Origin: Polynucleobacter sp. MWH-HuK1
GTDB lineage: Bacteria > Pseudomonadota > Gammaproteobacteria > Burkholderiales > Burkholderiaceae
DNA: 64,000 nucleotides
Reading direction: 5' to 3'
NCBI RefSeq assembly: GCF_018881815.1
Contig: NZ_JACVPP010000001.1
Location: forward strand, 431,352 to 495,351
Both the position numbers and the translations under genes were made by a program. Under the pieces are notes generated by a model. That model was given only the letters and a program-made list of their open reading frames with translations, searched no databases and had not been told where the DNA came from. Shown here in pieces: positions 20,184-29,637 of this stretch; within the stretch, counting starts at the first letter, position 1; every line of letters starts with the position of its first letter.

Positions 20184-20834
20184 ATGCGTGAATCTTTAGA
20201 GCCGGATGATATTAACGACAGCAGTGCTGATGTTGGTAAGACGCGCAAGCGCCCCAAGCCGGGCGAGCGCCGTCTGCAGATCCTGCAGGTTCTCGCAGAA
20301 ATGTTACAAAACCCGAAGGGTGAGCGCGTTACCACGGCTGCTTTAGCGGCCAAAATTCAAGTTTCAGAAGCGGCCTTGTATCGCCATTTTGCAAGTAAAG
20401 CACAGATGTTCGAAGGCCTCATATCGTTTATTGAACAAACGGTCTTTGGTTTGATCAATCAGATCAACCAAAAAGAAGAGTCCGGCCTTGCTCAAGCGCG
20501 CGGTATTTTGCAAATGCTGTTGTTCTTTGCAGAAAAGAATCCAGGTATGACTCGTGTTTTATTGGGCGATGCTTTGTTGCAGGAAGATGATCGTCTGCAA
20601 GAGCGCATTACTCAAGTGTTGGATCGCGTTGAAGCATCTCTCAAGCAGGCTTTGCGCATTGCCCAAACTCAAGGCGGCAATTGGGCTCAGCTTGGTCAAG
20701 AAGAGGTTAGCATCCGCGCTGCCATGTTGATGAGTTTTGTTTTGGGTCGTTGGCATCGCTTTGCCCGTAGCGGGTTTAAGAAGTTGCCCACCGAAGCATC
20801 TGATGTTAGTTTGCGCCTTCTCCTCTCAGAATGA
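20184..20834 (+). CDS. slmA: Nucleoid occlusion factor SlmA (TetR family)
   Basis: DNA-binding protein that blocks FtsZ ring assembly over the nucleoid. 216 residues with a variable N-terminal tail (about 1-25), the TetR helix-turn-helix (about 28-75, [22 protein letters not shown]) and a C-terminal domain whose [14 protein letters not shown] and [10 protein letters not shown]-type segments match SlmA rather than metabolic TetR repressors. Ten bases downstream of argB and overlapping metX by four bases, so it is in a mixed-function operon. Confidence 0.88.
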   Translation: MRESLEPDDINDSSADVGKTRKRPKPGERRLQILQVLAEMLQNPKGERVTTAALAAKIQVSEAALYRHFASKAQMFEGLISFIEQTVFGLINQINQKEESGLAQARGILQMLLFFAEKNPGMTRVLLGDALLQEDDRLQERITQVLDRVEASLKQALRIAQTQGGNWAQLGQEEVSIRAAMLMSFVLGRWHRFARSGFKKLPTEASDVSLRLLLSE

Positions 20835-21970
20835 GCGAGCTAAACCTCTCTAGAAATACTATTCATTTTGCTGAGCCCCTGCCTTTGCAGAGTGGCGCCG
20901 TCTTGTCTGGCTACGATTTAGTCATTGAAACTTATGGCAAGCTCAATGCAGACAAAAGTAATGCTGTTCTAGTTTGCCATGCGCTCAATGCGTCACATCA
21001 TGTAGCTGGCCCAAGTCCAGAAGATCCGGCGGATATCGGCTGGTGGGACAACATGATTGGTCCAGGCAAGCCTGTTGATACCAATCACTTCTTCGTCATC
21101 GGTATAAATAATTTAGGCTCATGCTTTGGTTCAACAGGGCCTATGAGTATTAATCCTGCAACTGGCAAACCTTATGGGGCTGATTTTCCAGTAGTCACTG
21201 TTGAAGATTGGGTGAACACTCAGGCGCGCTTGGCTGACAAGTTGGGTATTCGAAAATTTGCCGCCGTGATGGGCGGTAGTTTGGGTGGCATGCAGGCGAT
21301 GGCTTGGGCTATTCAGTTCCCCAAGCGAATAGAGCATTGCGTTGTAGTTGCATCCACTCCAAAACTGAGTGCGCAGAATATTGCATTTAATGAAGTAGCG
21401 CGCAATGCGATTTTGTCTGACCCCGATTTTCATGGCGGTAACTATTATGAGCATGGAGTAGTGCCTAAGCGCGGGTTGCGTTTAGCGCGCATGGTTGGTC
21501 ACATCACCTATTTGTCTGATGATGACATGGCCGAAAAATTTGGGCGCGAATTGCAGCGGCCTAATGGCGAATCTAATGACTACCGCTTCAGCTTCGATGT
21601 TGAATTTGAGGTTGAGAGCTATCTACGCCATCAAGGCGATAAGTTTTCAACCTACTTTGATGCTAACACTTACCTGCTAATTACCCGGGCGCTCGATTAT
21701 TTTGACCCTGCTCGTCGTTACGATGGCAGTCTTAATCGCGCCCTAGCTGAAGTAAAAGCAAAGTTTTTGGTGGTGAGCTTTTCAACTGACTGGCGCTTCC
21801 CGCCTAATCGTAGTCGCGAAATTGTGGAATCTTTGCTGAGCAATAAGAGTGAAGTGACTTATGCGGAGATTGATGCGCCTCATGGGCATGATGCCTTTTT
21901 ATTGGATGATGCTCGATATCACAATCTTGTGCGAGCCTACTTCAAGCAAATGCGTGAGGCTCAAATATGA
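20831..21970 (+). CDS. metX: Homoserine O-acyltransferase MetX
   Basis: Acylates homoserine with an acyl-CoA (acetyl or succinyl; not decidable by eye) in methionine biosynthesis. 379 residues of the alpha/beta-hydrolase fold: early block [14 protein letters not shown], nucleophile serine in [10 protein letters not shown] (about 153), and the C-terminal Asp-His pair around [10 protein letters not shown] and [14 protein letters not shown]. Paired with metW downstream, as in most proteobacteria with MetX. The start overlaps the slmA stop; the metW start overlaps its stop. Confidence 0.95.
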   Translation: MSELNLSRNTIHFAEPLPLQSGAVLSGYDLVIETYGKLNADKSNAVLVCHALNASHHVAGPSPEDPADIGWWDNMIGPGKPVDTNHFFVIGINNLGSCFGSTGPMSINPATGKPYGADFPVVTVEDWVNTQARLADKLGIRKFAAVMGGSLGGMQAMAWAIQFPKRIEHCVVVASTPKLSAQNIAFNEVARNAILSDPDFHGGNYYEHGVVPKRGLRLARMVGHITYLSDDDMAEKFGRELQRPNGESNDYRFSFDVEFEVESYLRHQGDKFSTYFDANTYLLITRALDYFDPARRYDGSLNRALAEVKAKFLVVSFSTDWRFPPNRSREIVESLLSNKSEVTYAEIDAPHGHDAFLLDDARYHNLVRAYFKQMREAQI

Positions 21971-22560
21971 GCAAGCTAAATAAACGCGCTGACTTTGCTG
22001 CTATTGCTAATTGGATAGCTCCGAATACTCAAGTTTTAGACCTTGGTTGCGGTGATGGTAGTTTCTTAGAGTTTTTGCAGAAACAAAAGCCTGTTCATTC
22101 TTATGGTGTTGAGATTGATGATTCACGTGTGTTGTCATGTGTACAAAAAGGGTTGAATGTCATCCAGCAGGACTTAGAAGGCGGCTTAGCTCTTTTTGAA
22201 GACAATAGTTTTGATACGGTAGTTTTGTCGCAAACTTTGCAAACCATTCATCAAACTGAAAAGATTTTGCGTGAAGTTGTGCGCGTGGGAAAAGAATCGG
22301 TAATTTCGTTTCCAAACTTTGGTCATTGGTCGCACCGCCTTTCTGTGGGGCTCGGCCGTATGCCGATCTCTAAGAGCTTGCCTTACCAGTGGTACAACAC
22401 GCCAAACGTCCGCGTACTGACTGTTGCTGACTTTGAGAAGCTAGCATCTAGTCTTGGCTTGAAGATTCTTGATCAATGCATTTTGCATGAAGGTCGCCAA
22501 GTCACTTTGATGCCCAACCTTTTTGGTAGTCTGGCCTTGTTCCGCATTCGTCGCGCCTAG
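21967..22560 (+). CDS. metW: MetW, methionine-biosynthesis-associated methyltransferase-fold protein
   Basis: A 197-residue SAM-methyltransferase-fold protein that accompanies and is thought to support MetX activity. It has motif [16 protein letters not shown] (about 25-39), the acidic loop [10 protein letters not shown], and the MetW-specific [10 protein letters not shown] and [12 protein letters not shown] blocks. Overlaps metX by four bases. Confidence 0.93.
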   Translation: MSKLNKRADFAAIANWIAPNTQVLDLGCGDGSFLEFLQKQKPVHSYGVEIDDSRVLSCVQKGLNVIQQDLEGGLALFEDNSFDTVVLSQTLQTIHQTEKILREVVRVGKESVISFPNFGHWSHRLSVGLGRMPISKSLPYQWYNTPNVRVLTVADFEKLASSLGLKILDQCILHEGRQVTLMPNLFGSLALFRIRRA

Positions 22561-22575
22561 GATAAAAATACAAAG

Positions 22576-23895
22576 GTGTTAACTGCAGTCCAATCTTGGA
22601 TAAAAGATTTTCGGGTTTATCTCGAATGGCCCTGCTTGCGCATGCTATTCCTAGGTTTTTCCGCGGGCCTACCTTTACTGCTCATTTTGGGAACACTTAG
22701 TTTTTGGTTGCGTGAAGCCGGCATTGATCGAAGCACCATCGGCTACTTAACATGGGTTGGCTTGATCTATGCCTTTAAGTGGATGTGGGCACCATTAGTA
22801 GATCGCGTACAAATTCCCTTGCTAACGAGATTGTTTGGGCGTCGCCGCAGTTGGCTGCTCTTTGCACAAGCGTTCATCATTCTGGGTTTGGTTGGCATGT
22901 CGACCTTAGATCCGAAGCTCGCCCTTAATTCGATTGTGTGGTGCGCCTTGTTGGTGGCCTTTGGTTCCGCTACTCAAGACATTGCTTTAGATGCATTTCG
23001 GATTGAATCTGCCAATAGTGACCACCAAGCGGCTTTAGCTGCCACATATCAAACTGGATATAGGCTCGCCTTAATTTGGGCTGGTGCAGGTGTTCTTTGG
23101 CTTGCTGCTCGTGCTGAAACGGGTAGCGGATACGATGTGAGTGCATGGCAATTTGCCTATCTCTGCATGGCCGCCTCTATTGGCGTTGGCGTGATTACGA
23201 CCTTGCTAAGCAAAGAGCCAATCAAGTATGAGTTAGCAAAAGTGCGTACCGCCAAAGCATGGCTATATCAAACACTTGTAGAGCCTTTTGCAGAATTCAT
23301 CACCCGCTATCGTTGGCATGCAGTATTGATTTTGTCTTTGATTGCTGTTTATCGCATTAGTGATGTAGTAATGGGCATCATGGCTAACCCGTTTTATGTG
23401 GATATGGGCTACACCAAAGATGAGGTGGCAGCGGTCAGTAAAGTATTTGGCGTCGTCATGACTTTAGTGGGCGCATTTCTTGGTGGTGTGCTCACCTTGC
23501 GTTTTGGTGTTCTGAGAATTTTATTTGTAGGCGCTGTTCTCTCTGCAGTCAGCAACCTATTGTTTGCTTGGTTAGCAACACAAGGCCATGACTTGCATGG
23601 CTTGATTTGGGTAATTTCTGCAGATAACCTCAGTTCAGGTATTGCAAGTGCAGCCTTTATTGCCTTCTTATCCTCGCTAACTAACATTCGCTACTCGGCC
23701 ACTCAATACGCCTTGTTTAGTTCGATGATGCTTTTGCTGCCGAAATGGTTGGCGGGTTTCTCGGGAGTATTTGTCGATAACTTTGGCTACCAGGCATTCT
23801 TCTTTGGTACCGCCATTATTGGTGCTCCGGTGCTGCTCTTAATTTGGGTCACGATTCATTTCAAGATCGTGCAGATCAAAAAAGAAGGGGAGTAA
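22576..23895 (+). CDS. ampG: AmpG-like major-facilitator permease
   Basis: Probable inner-membrane importer of anhydro-muropeptides for cell-wall recycling. 439 residues with about 12 hydrophobic segments and the AmpG-typical LGFSAGLPLLLILGTLSFWL near the N-terminus, WAPLVDR, GRRRSWLL and DIALDAFRIE. The start is a GTG at 22576, 15 bases after metW, with only a weak ribosome-binding site. A lytic transglycosylase that would supply its substrate is encoded at 32732. Confidence 0.85.
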   Translation: MLTAVQSWIKDFRVYLEWPCLRMLFLGFSAGLPLLLILGTLSFWLREAGIDRSTIGYLTWVGLIYAFKWMWAPLVDRVQIPLLTRLFGRRRSWLLFAQAFIILGLVGMSTLDPKLALNSIVWCALLVAFGSATQDIALDAFRIESANSDHQAALAATYQTGYRLALIWAGAGVLWLAARAETGSGYDVSAWQFAYLCMAASIGVGVITTLLSKEPIKYELAKVRTAKAWLYQTLVEPFAEFITRYRWHAVLILSLIAVYRISDVVMGIMANPFYVDMGYTKDEVAAVSKVFGVVMTLVGAFLGGVLTLRFGVLRILFVGAVLSAVSNLLFAWLATQGHDLHGLIWVISADNLSSGIASAAFIAFLSSLTNIRYSATQYALFSSMMLLLPKWLAGFSGVFVDNFGYQAFFFGTAIIGAPVLLLIWVTIHFKIVQIKKEGE

Positions 23896-23931
23896 CTTCT
23901 CCCGCAGATTTTTACTGCAATTAACTACCGC

Positions 23932-24714
23932 TTAAATCTTCCAGTCGTAATCCACAGTGAGTGGTGCGTGGTCTGAAAATTTTTCATCTTTATATACGGC
24001 AGTTTTCTTGGCGGTTTGCGCAATACCCGGTGTGCTGATGTGATAGTCAATACGCCACCCCACGTTTTTTGCATAAGCTTGTCCGCGATTGCTCCACCAT
24101 GTGTAACAAGTCTCTGTCGCCTCAGGCTCGAGCTGGCGATAGACATCGACGTAACCCACTTTGCTAAATAGATTGGTTAGCCATGCACGCTCTTCAGGTA
24201 AGAACCCAGAATTTTTGAGATTACCTTTCCAGTTCTTCAGGTCAATTTCTTGATGAGCAATATTGACGTCTCCACAAAGCACAATCTCTCGACCTGATTT
24301 TTTGAGGGCTACGAGATGCGGGAGGAAGCTATCAAGATAGCGGTATTTAGCCTCTTGTCGCTCAGGCGAGCTGGAGCCTGAAGGCATATAGACTGAAATA
24401 ACAGAAAGCCCTTTAAAGCGTGCCTCTACATAACGGCCCTCGGCATCAAATTCTTCATTGCCATAGCCATATAGGACCTCGTCGGGCTTGTGAGGAGTAT
24501 AAATTCCGCAACCGCTGTAGCCCTTTTTCTCGGCATGGTGGAAATAGGCATGCATGCCGTCAGGATTGACAATGGCGTCTTCTAAATCATCGCGCTGGGC
24601 TTTAAGTTCCTGCATGCAAATGAAGTCAGCTTTCTGCTTTACGGCCCATGGCAGAAAGCCCTTTTTGACTGCGGAACGGATACCGTTGAGGTTCGCGGAA
24701 ATGATGCGTAACAT
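23932..24714 (-). CDS. xth: Exodeoxyribonuclease III / AP endonuclease
   Basis: Repairs abasic sites and trims 3' ends. 260 residues of the exonuclease-endonuclease-phosphatase fold: [11 protein letters not shown] at the start, CMQELKA (catalytic Glu), [25 protein letters not shown], and the final [10 protein letters not shown] with the catalytic His. Its ATG is only 8 bases from the divergent pyrE ATG. It converges on the AmpG-like gene. Confidence 0.94.
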   Translation of the reverse strand: MLRIISANLNGIRSAVKKGFLPWAVKQKADFICMQELKAQRDDLEDAIVNPDGMHAYFHHAEKKGYSGCGIYTPHKPDEVLYGYGNEEFDAEGRYVEARFKGLSVISVYMPSGSSSPERQEAKYRYLDSFLPHLVALKKSGREIVLCGDVNIAHQEIDLKNWKGNLKNSGFLPEERAWLTNLFSKVGYVDVYRQLEPEATETCYTWWSNRGQAYAKNVGWRIDYHISTPGIAQTAKKTAVYKDEKFSDHAPLTVDYDWKI

Positions 24715-24722
24715 GTAGGCCT

Positions 24723-25391
24723 ATGAGCTCAAATAATTCAAATCAAGATAACTTTATACGTTTTGCCTTAGAGGCAAAGGTTTTGTCCTTCGGGGAGTTT
24801 AAAACTAAAGCTGGCAGACTCTCGCCTTATTTCTTTAATGCCGGAGAATTCAATGACGGCGCTCGTTTGAGTGCGCTTGGTCGCTACTATTCCAAAGCGC
24901 TGCAAGAGTCGAAGCTGCAATTTGACATGCTATATGGACCAGCATACAAGGGAATCACGCTAGCAGCTGCTACAGCAATCGCTTTGGCTGATGATGGCAT
25001 CAACGTTCCTTACGCCTATAACCGCAAAGAAGCTAAAGATCATGGCGAAGGCGGAGTCTTAGTGGGCGCTCCTGTTAAGGGGCGAGTGGTGATTATTGAT
25101 GACGTGATTTCTGCTGGGACCTCTGTGAGAGAGTCGGTAGACTTGATTCGTAAAGCGGGCGCAGAACCTGCTGCAGTATTAATTGCTTTGGATCGTATGG
25201 AGCGTTCAGGCAATGCCGTTGATATTGGTGATAAATCTGCTGTGCAGGCATTAGAGCAAGAGTTTGGCTTGCCGGTGATTTCGATTGCGAATCTGGCTGG
25301 CTTGATGTCATTCTTGACTGCATCAAGCGATACCCAACTAACCAATTATTTACCTGCAGTAAAAGCGTATCGCGAGAAGTACGGCATCTAA
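24723..25391 (+). CDS. pyrE: Orotate phosphoribosyltransferase
   Basis: Forms orotidine 5'-phosphate from orotate and PRPP in pyrimidine synthesis. 222 residues: substrate loop [22 protein letters not shown], the mobile loop [13 protein letters not shown], and the PRPP-binding motif [16 protein letters not shown] (about 121-136). Starts 8 bases from divergent xth with a weak AGG site, so its promoter must lie inside xth. It ends within a palindrome shared with dapF. Confidence 0.96.
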   Translation: MSSNNSNQDNFIRFALEAKVLSFGEFKTKAGRLSPYFFNAGEFNDGARLSALGRYYSKALQESKLQFDMLYGPAYKGITLAAATAIALADDGINVPYAYNRKEAKDHGEGGVLVGAPVKGRVVIIDDVISAGTSVRESVDLIRKAGAEPAAVLIALDRMERSGNAVDIGDKSAVQALEQEFGLPVISIANLAGLMSFLTASSDTQLTNYLPAVKAYREKYGI

Positions 25392-25409
25392 GAGCGCTCG
25401 CTCTTAGAT
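25386..25409. terminator. Palindrome spanning both stop codons of pyrE and dapF
   Basis: A perfect inverted repeat with 11-base arms: ATCTAAGAGCG, 2-base spacer, CGCTCTTAGAT. The left arm contains the pyrE TAA and the right arm the dapF stop (TTA on this strand). A T-rich stretch follows on the plus strand, but there is no clean U-run, so bidirectional termination or mRNA 3'-end protection is only probable. Confidence 0.55.
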
Positions 25410-26306
25410 TTCTGTTTCACCTTCAAATACCGTGACTGCTGGACCAGTCATGATGACTGACTGAGTTACGCCATCAACGGTTCCAGCCCAACCAATTTGT
25501 AAGTCGCCGCCGCGTGTATGCACTTTTACCGGCGAATCTAACAAGCCTCTGCGAATGCCAGAAACAACCGCTGCACATGCGCCGGTGCCGCAGGCCAAGG
25601 TTTCACCTGCACCACGCTCATACACACGCAATTTAATTTCATTGCGATTGATAACTTGTAGGTAGCCTGCATTTACTTTTTTAGGGAACGCTGCAAACCC
25701 TTCAATCTCAGGACCTTCTTCAAGCACGGGCGCGCTATCAACATCGCCAACTACTTGCACTGCATGTGGATTGCCCATAGATAAAACACCAACTAAGCTA
25801 TCGTGCGTGGCGGGGTGGTTCAAAGGAAGTGCATATAGCGTTTCTTGAAACTCTTGCACGCTAGCCAAACCAGTTGCATTAAATGGAATCTGGTTATGTT
25901 CAAAAATAGGCGCACCCATATCCACCTCTACTTGACCATCAGGATGAGATTTGAGGGTGAGAACAGTGTGTGCTACTTCAACTCGCAAGGGATTCCTATC
26001 GGAAAGACCTTGATCTAATACAAAGCGTACAAAGCAACGAGAGCCATTGCCGCATTGCTCCACTTCGCCACCATCAGCATTAAAAATACGATACCGAAAA
26101 TCAGCATCTGGGCGCGTCGCTTTTTCAACCAGCAGAATTTGATCTGCGCCAATACCGAATTGACGGTGTGCCAACACTTGCCACTGTTCGCGCGTAATGG
26201 AGCTAAGGTCTTGATTGATGCCATTGAGCACAATGAAATCATTGCCAGCACCATGCATTTTGGTGAAGCGTAACTTGCGCACTGGATTGTTTGTATTGAT
26301 GCTCAA
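25404..26306 (-). CDS. dapF: Diaminopimelate epimerase
   Basis: Interconverts LL- and meso-diaminopimelate for lysine and peptidoglycan synthesis. 300 residues with the two catalytic cysteines in [10 protein letters not shown] and [10 protein letters not shown], the N-terminal [11 protein letters not shown] and the [11 protein letters not shown] anion-binding segment. The longest reading starts at a TTG (26306), 16 codons before the conserved [11 protein letters not shown]; an ATG at the methionine of that motif would be too short. Directly downstream of the acyltransferase gene on the same strand. Confidence 0.94.
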   Translation of the reverse strand: MSINTNNPVRKLRFTKMHGAGNDFIVLNGINQDLSSITREQWQVLAHRQFGIGADQILLVEKATRPDADFRYRIFNADGGEVEQCGNGSRCFVRFVLDQGLSDRNPLRVEVAHTVLTLKSHPDGQVEVDMGAPIFEHNQIPFNATGLASVQEFQETLYALPLNHPATHDSLVGVLSMGNPHAVQVVGDVDSAPVLEEGPEIEGFAAFPKKVNAGYLQVINRNEIKLRVYERGAGETLACGTGACAAVVSGIRRGLLDSPVKVHTRGGDLQIGWAGTVDGVTQSVIMTGPAVTVFEGETEI

Positions 26307-26317
26307 AATATTTCCAT

Positions 26318-27217
26318 TTAATCGTAAAGACTCGGCTCGCCAGCTGGCCGATGTTTAAAGCGTTTATGTACCCAATAGTACTCCGCTGGTCTTTCACGAA
26401 CAAGCTCTTCAATATATTGATTGAGGCGCGTAGTATCTTGTTCCACATCATCGCTTGGAAAGTTGGGTAAGGGCGCGCTGATGTGGCAGGTGTAGCCTTT
26501 CCGATCTTTATTTAACGTCGTCGTCATAAGGCACACTTCAGCCCCGCTGAGCCTTGCTAGGCGGGATACAGAGGTAATGGTATTGGTTTGGATGCCAAAG
26601 AAAGGAACAAAGACAGAATCCCGCGGACCCAAATCAATATCCGGAGCAATAAAAATAAAGTTGCCTGTTTGAATTTCGCGAATGAGATCTCGTAAGCGGC
26701 TCTGTCTTTCAATGGACTTGCCACCAAAACGATTGCGCCACTCAATCATTTTTTGATTGAAGAAAGGATTTTTCATATTTTGATAAAGGCCAGCGCCTCG
26801 TGGCCAGTCATGTTGATTGGCCAAAACAGAAAGTGCCATGAATCCACCTTCAAGGCCAACAAAGTGTGGATTAATGAGAAGGCGTGGTTTGCGATCTCCT
26901 AATGTGATCTCTGATTCAATGGTGACGATATCGGTAATTTGTTTGCCGCTACCAAGCCAGATGCGACTTCTCTCTAGTACGCTGCGACCAAATAATTTCC
27001 AGTGCTCAATTGCGAGCTTGTTTATTTTTTCTTCGCTAAGATTCGGAAAGCACAAACGCAAATTCGTTTTAACTACCTTGCTACGTGCATTGGGAATATG
27101 GGCTGCAAGCCAACCTAGGCCATAGCCTACATGGACTGTAATCGTATAGGGTAAAAAAGCAAAGAGGCGCAGAAGACTGAGCACCAAGAAATTGAAAAGG
27201 TTTTGTAACCAGGTCAT
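26318..27217 (-). CDS. LpxL/HtrB-family lysophospholipid acyltransferase (copy 2)
   Basis: Same family and length (299 residues) as copy 1 at 3104, with blocks shared nearly word for word: [30 protein letters not shown] and [12 protein letters not shown]. The catalytic HX4E is H118-E123 (HFVGLE), after an N-terminal hydrophobic anchor (about 8-38). It lies 23 bases downstream of copy 3 and 11 bases before dapF on the minus strand. A role in adding secondary acyl chains to lipid A is likely; which chain is not predictable. Confidence 0.87.
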   Translation of the reverse strand: MTWLQNLFNFLVLSLLRLFAFLPYTITVHVGYGLGWLAAHIPNARSKVVKTNLRLCFPNLSEEKINKLAIEHWKLFGRSVLERSRIWLGSGKQITDIVTIESEITLGDRKPRLLINPHFVGLEGGFMALSVLANQHDWPRGAGLYQNMKNPFFNQKMIEWRNRFGGKSIERQSRLRDLIREIQTGNFIFIAPDIDLGPRDSVFVPFFGIQTNTITSVSRLARLSGAEVCLMTTTLNKDRKGYTCHISAPLPNFPSDDVEQDTTRLNQYIEELVRERPAEYYWVHKRFKHRPAGEPSLYD

Positions 27218-27240
27218 TCCAGAAATGATAACGAATTTAT

Positions 27241-28158
27241 TTAATTACTTGGAGGCAATTCTGCACCAGCAGGATGCTTGTAGCGGTTGTAGGACCATAT
27301 GAATTGTTCTGGTGCGACTAGCACTGAATTTTCAATAGCAATGTTTAGTTCTGCAGCGGCAGTGTTGGCATCTTCAGATAACGGCGTAAGGCGAGTTGCC
27401 TGCATTAACCAGCCCTGACCGAGACCTTTGCGCTTTGCAGTAAACATTACTACTGGCGTGTTGTTACGGTTAGCAAGGCGAGCCGGTAATGGTGTTGTGT
27501 AAGCTGGGCGTCCAAAGAATGGAACCCACACACCTTCACCACCGCTAGGCACTTGATCTGGAAGAATGCCGATAGCCTCACCACGCGTGAGGGCTCGTGT
27601 CATTTGGCGTACGCCATTGAGATTGGTAGGAACAAAATGCATATTGGGATAAGCGCGACCTTCTTCCACCACTTCATTAAGCCATTCTTGGCGTGATGGG
27701 CGATACAAAATGGTTGCGGGGAAATGTTGCGCTAAGACACGGGGAATAATTTCAAAGCCACCTAAGTGAGGTGTAAGCATGACCAGGCCATGCCCTTCCC
27801 CAATCGCCGCCTCAACGACATCCCAGTTTTGCACTTCAACTAGCTTCAGTGCTTTTTTTGGGTTGCGCCAGATCCACAGGCTGTCTGAAAAAAGCATTCC
27901 AGAGGCTCTGATGGCCTCCCAAAGCTTCAATGGCAATTTTCGAGCTTGGACAACAGCCTCATATTGAGGGCGAAAGAGTGAGCGGTATTGCTTGGACCCA
28001 ACATAAGCGAGCATCCCTAAAAAAGCCCCAATTGCCTGGACTAAGGCAAGAGGAAGCGCGGCAATCGCATTCAGACAGAGCTTAAGCAGGAGTTTTCTCA
28101 CACCCCAATGATATTCAATGCCGCTCGCAGTGTGTGGATTTCGGCTAGCCTTGCTCAA
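27241..28158 (-). CDS. LpxL/HtrB-family lysophospholipid acyltransferase (copy 3)
   Basis: A 305-residue, more distant relative of copies 1 and 2. The catalytic HX4E motif is H131-E136 (HLGGFE); later blocks ILYRPSRQEW, GILPDQVPSGGEGVWVPFFG and EQFIWSYNRYK are closer to the main LpxL/HtrB lauroyl-transferase group. It starts with TTG at 28158 behind AGAGG (minus strand), and that start lies inside the promoter proposed for the divergent metK gene. Heads the run copy 3 - copy 2 - dapF. Confidence 0.87.
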   Translation of the reverse strand: MSKASRNPHTASGIEYHWGVRKLLLKLCLNAIAALPLALVQAIGAFLGMLAYVGSKQYRSLFRPQYEAVVQARKLPLKLWEAIRASGMLFSDSLWIWRNPKKALKLVEVQNWDVVEAAIGEGHGLVMLTPHLGGFEIIPRVLAQHFPATILYRPSRQEWLNEVVEEGRAYPNMHFVPTNLNGVRQMTRALTRGEAIGILPDQVPSGGEGVWVPFFGRPAYTTPLPARLANRNNTPVVMFTAKRKGLGQGWLMQATRLTPLSEDANTAAAELNIAIENSVLVAPEQFIWSYNRYKHPAGAELPPSN

Positions 28159-28180
28159 TTAACCTCTTTTCGGATAGAAT
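28151..28180 (+). promoter_or_regulatory. Predicted sigma-70 promoter of metK
   Basis: TTGCTC (28151-28156) and TAGAAT (28175-28180) with an 18-base spacer. Transcription would begin near 28187, just at the first stem of the SAM-II-like element, leaving a structured leader of about 115 bases before metK. Confidence 0.5.
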
Positions 28181-28184
28181 CCAC

Positions 28185-28242
28185 ACATCGCTGAGTTAAG
28201 ACAACTTGCAGGGCGATTCATAAATTCTGCTAAAGCGTCGCC
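28185..28242 (+). promoter_or_regulatory. Probable SAM-II-like riboswitch in the metK leader
   Basis: The leader follows the SAM-II (metA/SAM_alpha) aptamer core in order and spacing. Stem P1 pairs ATCGC (28187-28191) with GCGAT (28213-28217). The loop holds CTGAGTTAAG (28191-28200) and TTGCAG, then ATAAA (28220-28224) and TGCTAAAGC (28228-28236). The pseudoknot pairs GCAG (28208-28211) with CTGC (28227-28230). The alignment uses my memory of the family sequence; no covariance search was run. Downstream, TTCCT (28250-28254) can pair with the ribosome-binding AGGAA (28294-28298). GACAACT (28200-28206) can instead pair with AGTTGTC (28264-28270), so a competing fold exists. Confidence 0.6.
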
Positions 28243-28303
28243 GTTGTGGTTCCTGGCACGTCGAGTTGTCCCAATGATCGTGTTAATTACTAAAGGAATT
28301 GCA

Positions 28304-29470
28304 ATGGCAAATGATTACTTCTTTACCTCAGAATCTGTTTCTGAAGGTCACCCCGATAAAGTAGCAGACCAAATTTCTGATTCGATTCTTGATGCCATCT
28401 TGGCTCAAGACCCAACTGCACGTGTTGCAGCAGAAACATTGTGCAACACTGGCTTAGTAGTTTTGGCTGGTGAAATCACTACTAACGCAAACGTTGATTA
28501 CATTCAAGTTGCTCGCAATACTTTGCGTGAAATTGGTTACGACAATACTGATTACGGCATCGACTACAAGGGTTGTGCAGTATTAGTTGCTTACGACAAG
28601 CAAAGTCCTGATATCGCTCAGGGCGTTGATAAGGCTCATGATGATGGCTTGGATCAAGGCGCTGGTGACCAAGGCTTGATGTTTGGCTACGCTTGTGATG
28701 AGACTGCAGAGCTCATGCCTTTGCCAATTCATTTGTCACATCGTTTGGTTGAGCGTCAATCCCAATTGCGCCGTGATGGCCGTTTGAATTGGTTACGTCC
28801 TGATGCAAAGTCACAAGTGACATTGCGTTATGTAGACGGCAAACCTGACTCTATCGATACAGTTGTGTTATCTACTCAGCATGATGAAGATATTTCTCTC
28901 GAGAAATTGCGCGAAGCAGTGATCGAAGAAATCATCAAACCAGTCTTGCCTAAGCATTTGATCAAAGGCGCTATCAGCTTCTTGGTGAACCCAACTGGCC
29001 GTTTCGTTATCGGCGGTCCACAAGGCGATTGCGGTTTAACTGGGCGCAAAATTATTGTGGATACCTACGGCGGTGCAGCTCCTCACGGTGGCGGTGCATT
29101 CTCTGGTAAAGACCCATCTAAGGTTGACCGTTCTGCCGCATACGCTGGCCGTTATGTTGCAAAGAACGTGGTTGCTGCAGGTTTAGCAAGTAAGTGCTTG
29201 ATTCAGATTTCTTATGCGATTGGTGTTGCTAAGCCAACTTCAGTAATGGTGAGCACATTCGGCACAGGCAAGATTTCCGATGAGAAGATTGCTGAATTAG
29301 TTTCAGAGCATTTTGACTTGCGTCCAAAAGGCATTGTGAAGATGCTCAACCTCTTGCGCCCAATTTACAAGAAGACAGCTGCATACGGCCACTTTGGTCG
29401 TGAGGAGCCAGAATTTGCTTGGGAGCAAACAGACAAGGCAGCTGCATTACGTGCCGCAGCAGGTCTATAA
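28304..29470 (+). CDS. metK: S-adenosylmethionine synthase
   Basis: Makes SAM from methionine and ATP. 388 residues starting [20 protein letters not shown], with [12 protein letters not shown], the flexible loop [12 protein letters not shown], and [20 protein letters not shown] as the ATP/phosphate motif. The frame remains open 60 bases upstream, but the ATG at 28304 behind AAAGGAA matches the family start. It begins a methyl-cycle cluster: metK, ahcY, metF. Confidence 0.97.
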   Translation: MANDYFFTSESVSEGHPDKVADQISDSILDAILAQDPTARVAAETLCNTGLVVLAGEITTNANVDYIQVARNTLREIGYDNTDYGIDYKGCAVLVAYDKQSPDIAQGVDKAHDDGLDQGAGDQGLMFGYACDETAELMPLPIHLSHRLVERQSQLRRDGRLNWLRPDAKSQVTLRYVDGKPDSIDTVVLSTQHDEDISLEKLREAVIEEIIKPVLPKHLIKGAISFLVNPTGRFVIGGPQGDCGLTGRKIIVDTYGGAAPHGGGAFSGKDPSKVDRSAAYAGRYVAKNVVAAGLASKCLIQISYAIGVAKPTSVMVSTFGTGKISDEKIAELVSEHFDLRPKGIVKMLNLLRPIYKKTAAYGHFGREEPEFAWEQTDKAAALRAAAGL

Positions 29471-29508
29471 GTAGGAAATACGCAGTTTGTAGGTATATTG
29501 AGGCGAAA

Positions 29509-29538
29509 TATGCCGTAATTGTTTACAATTACGGCATA
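29509..29538 (+). terminator. 13-bp perfect hairpin after metK
   Basis: TATGCCGTAATTG, loop TTTA, CAATTACGGCATA. There is no U-run after it, so classic intrinsic termination is doubtful. It abuts the first stem of the SAH riboswitch and may separate metK transcripts from the ahcY leader or protect the mRNA end. Confidence 0.5.
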
Positions 29539-29637
29539 CCTTCAAGGAGCGTTGCAAGGAATGCTGAGACCCAGCACTTCCCCAGGCTTGAAGGGAGTGA
29601 ATTCCTAATCGGAATTTGCTAATTGCAACCGCGCTCG
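29539..29637 (+). promoter_or_regulatory. SAH riboswitch upstream of ahcY
   Basis: Matches the known S-adenosylhomocysteine aptamer of beta- and gammaproteobacteria. P1 pairs CCTTCAAG (29539-29546) with CTTGAAGG (29587-29594). The conserved GGAGCGTTGCAAGG follows, then a short inner hairpin (TGCTG/CAGCA) and CCCAGGCTTG. A variable hairpin (AATTCC/GGAATT) precedes the closing pseudoknot strand CGCTC (29632-29636), which pairs with GAGCG (29547-29551). The family senses SAH and turns on SAH hydrolase, exactly the gene that follows. Confidence 0.88.
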
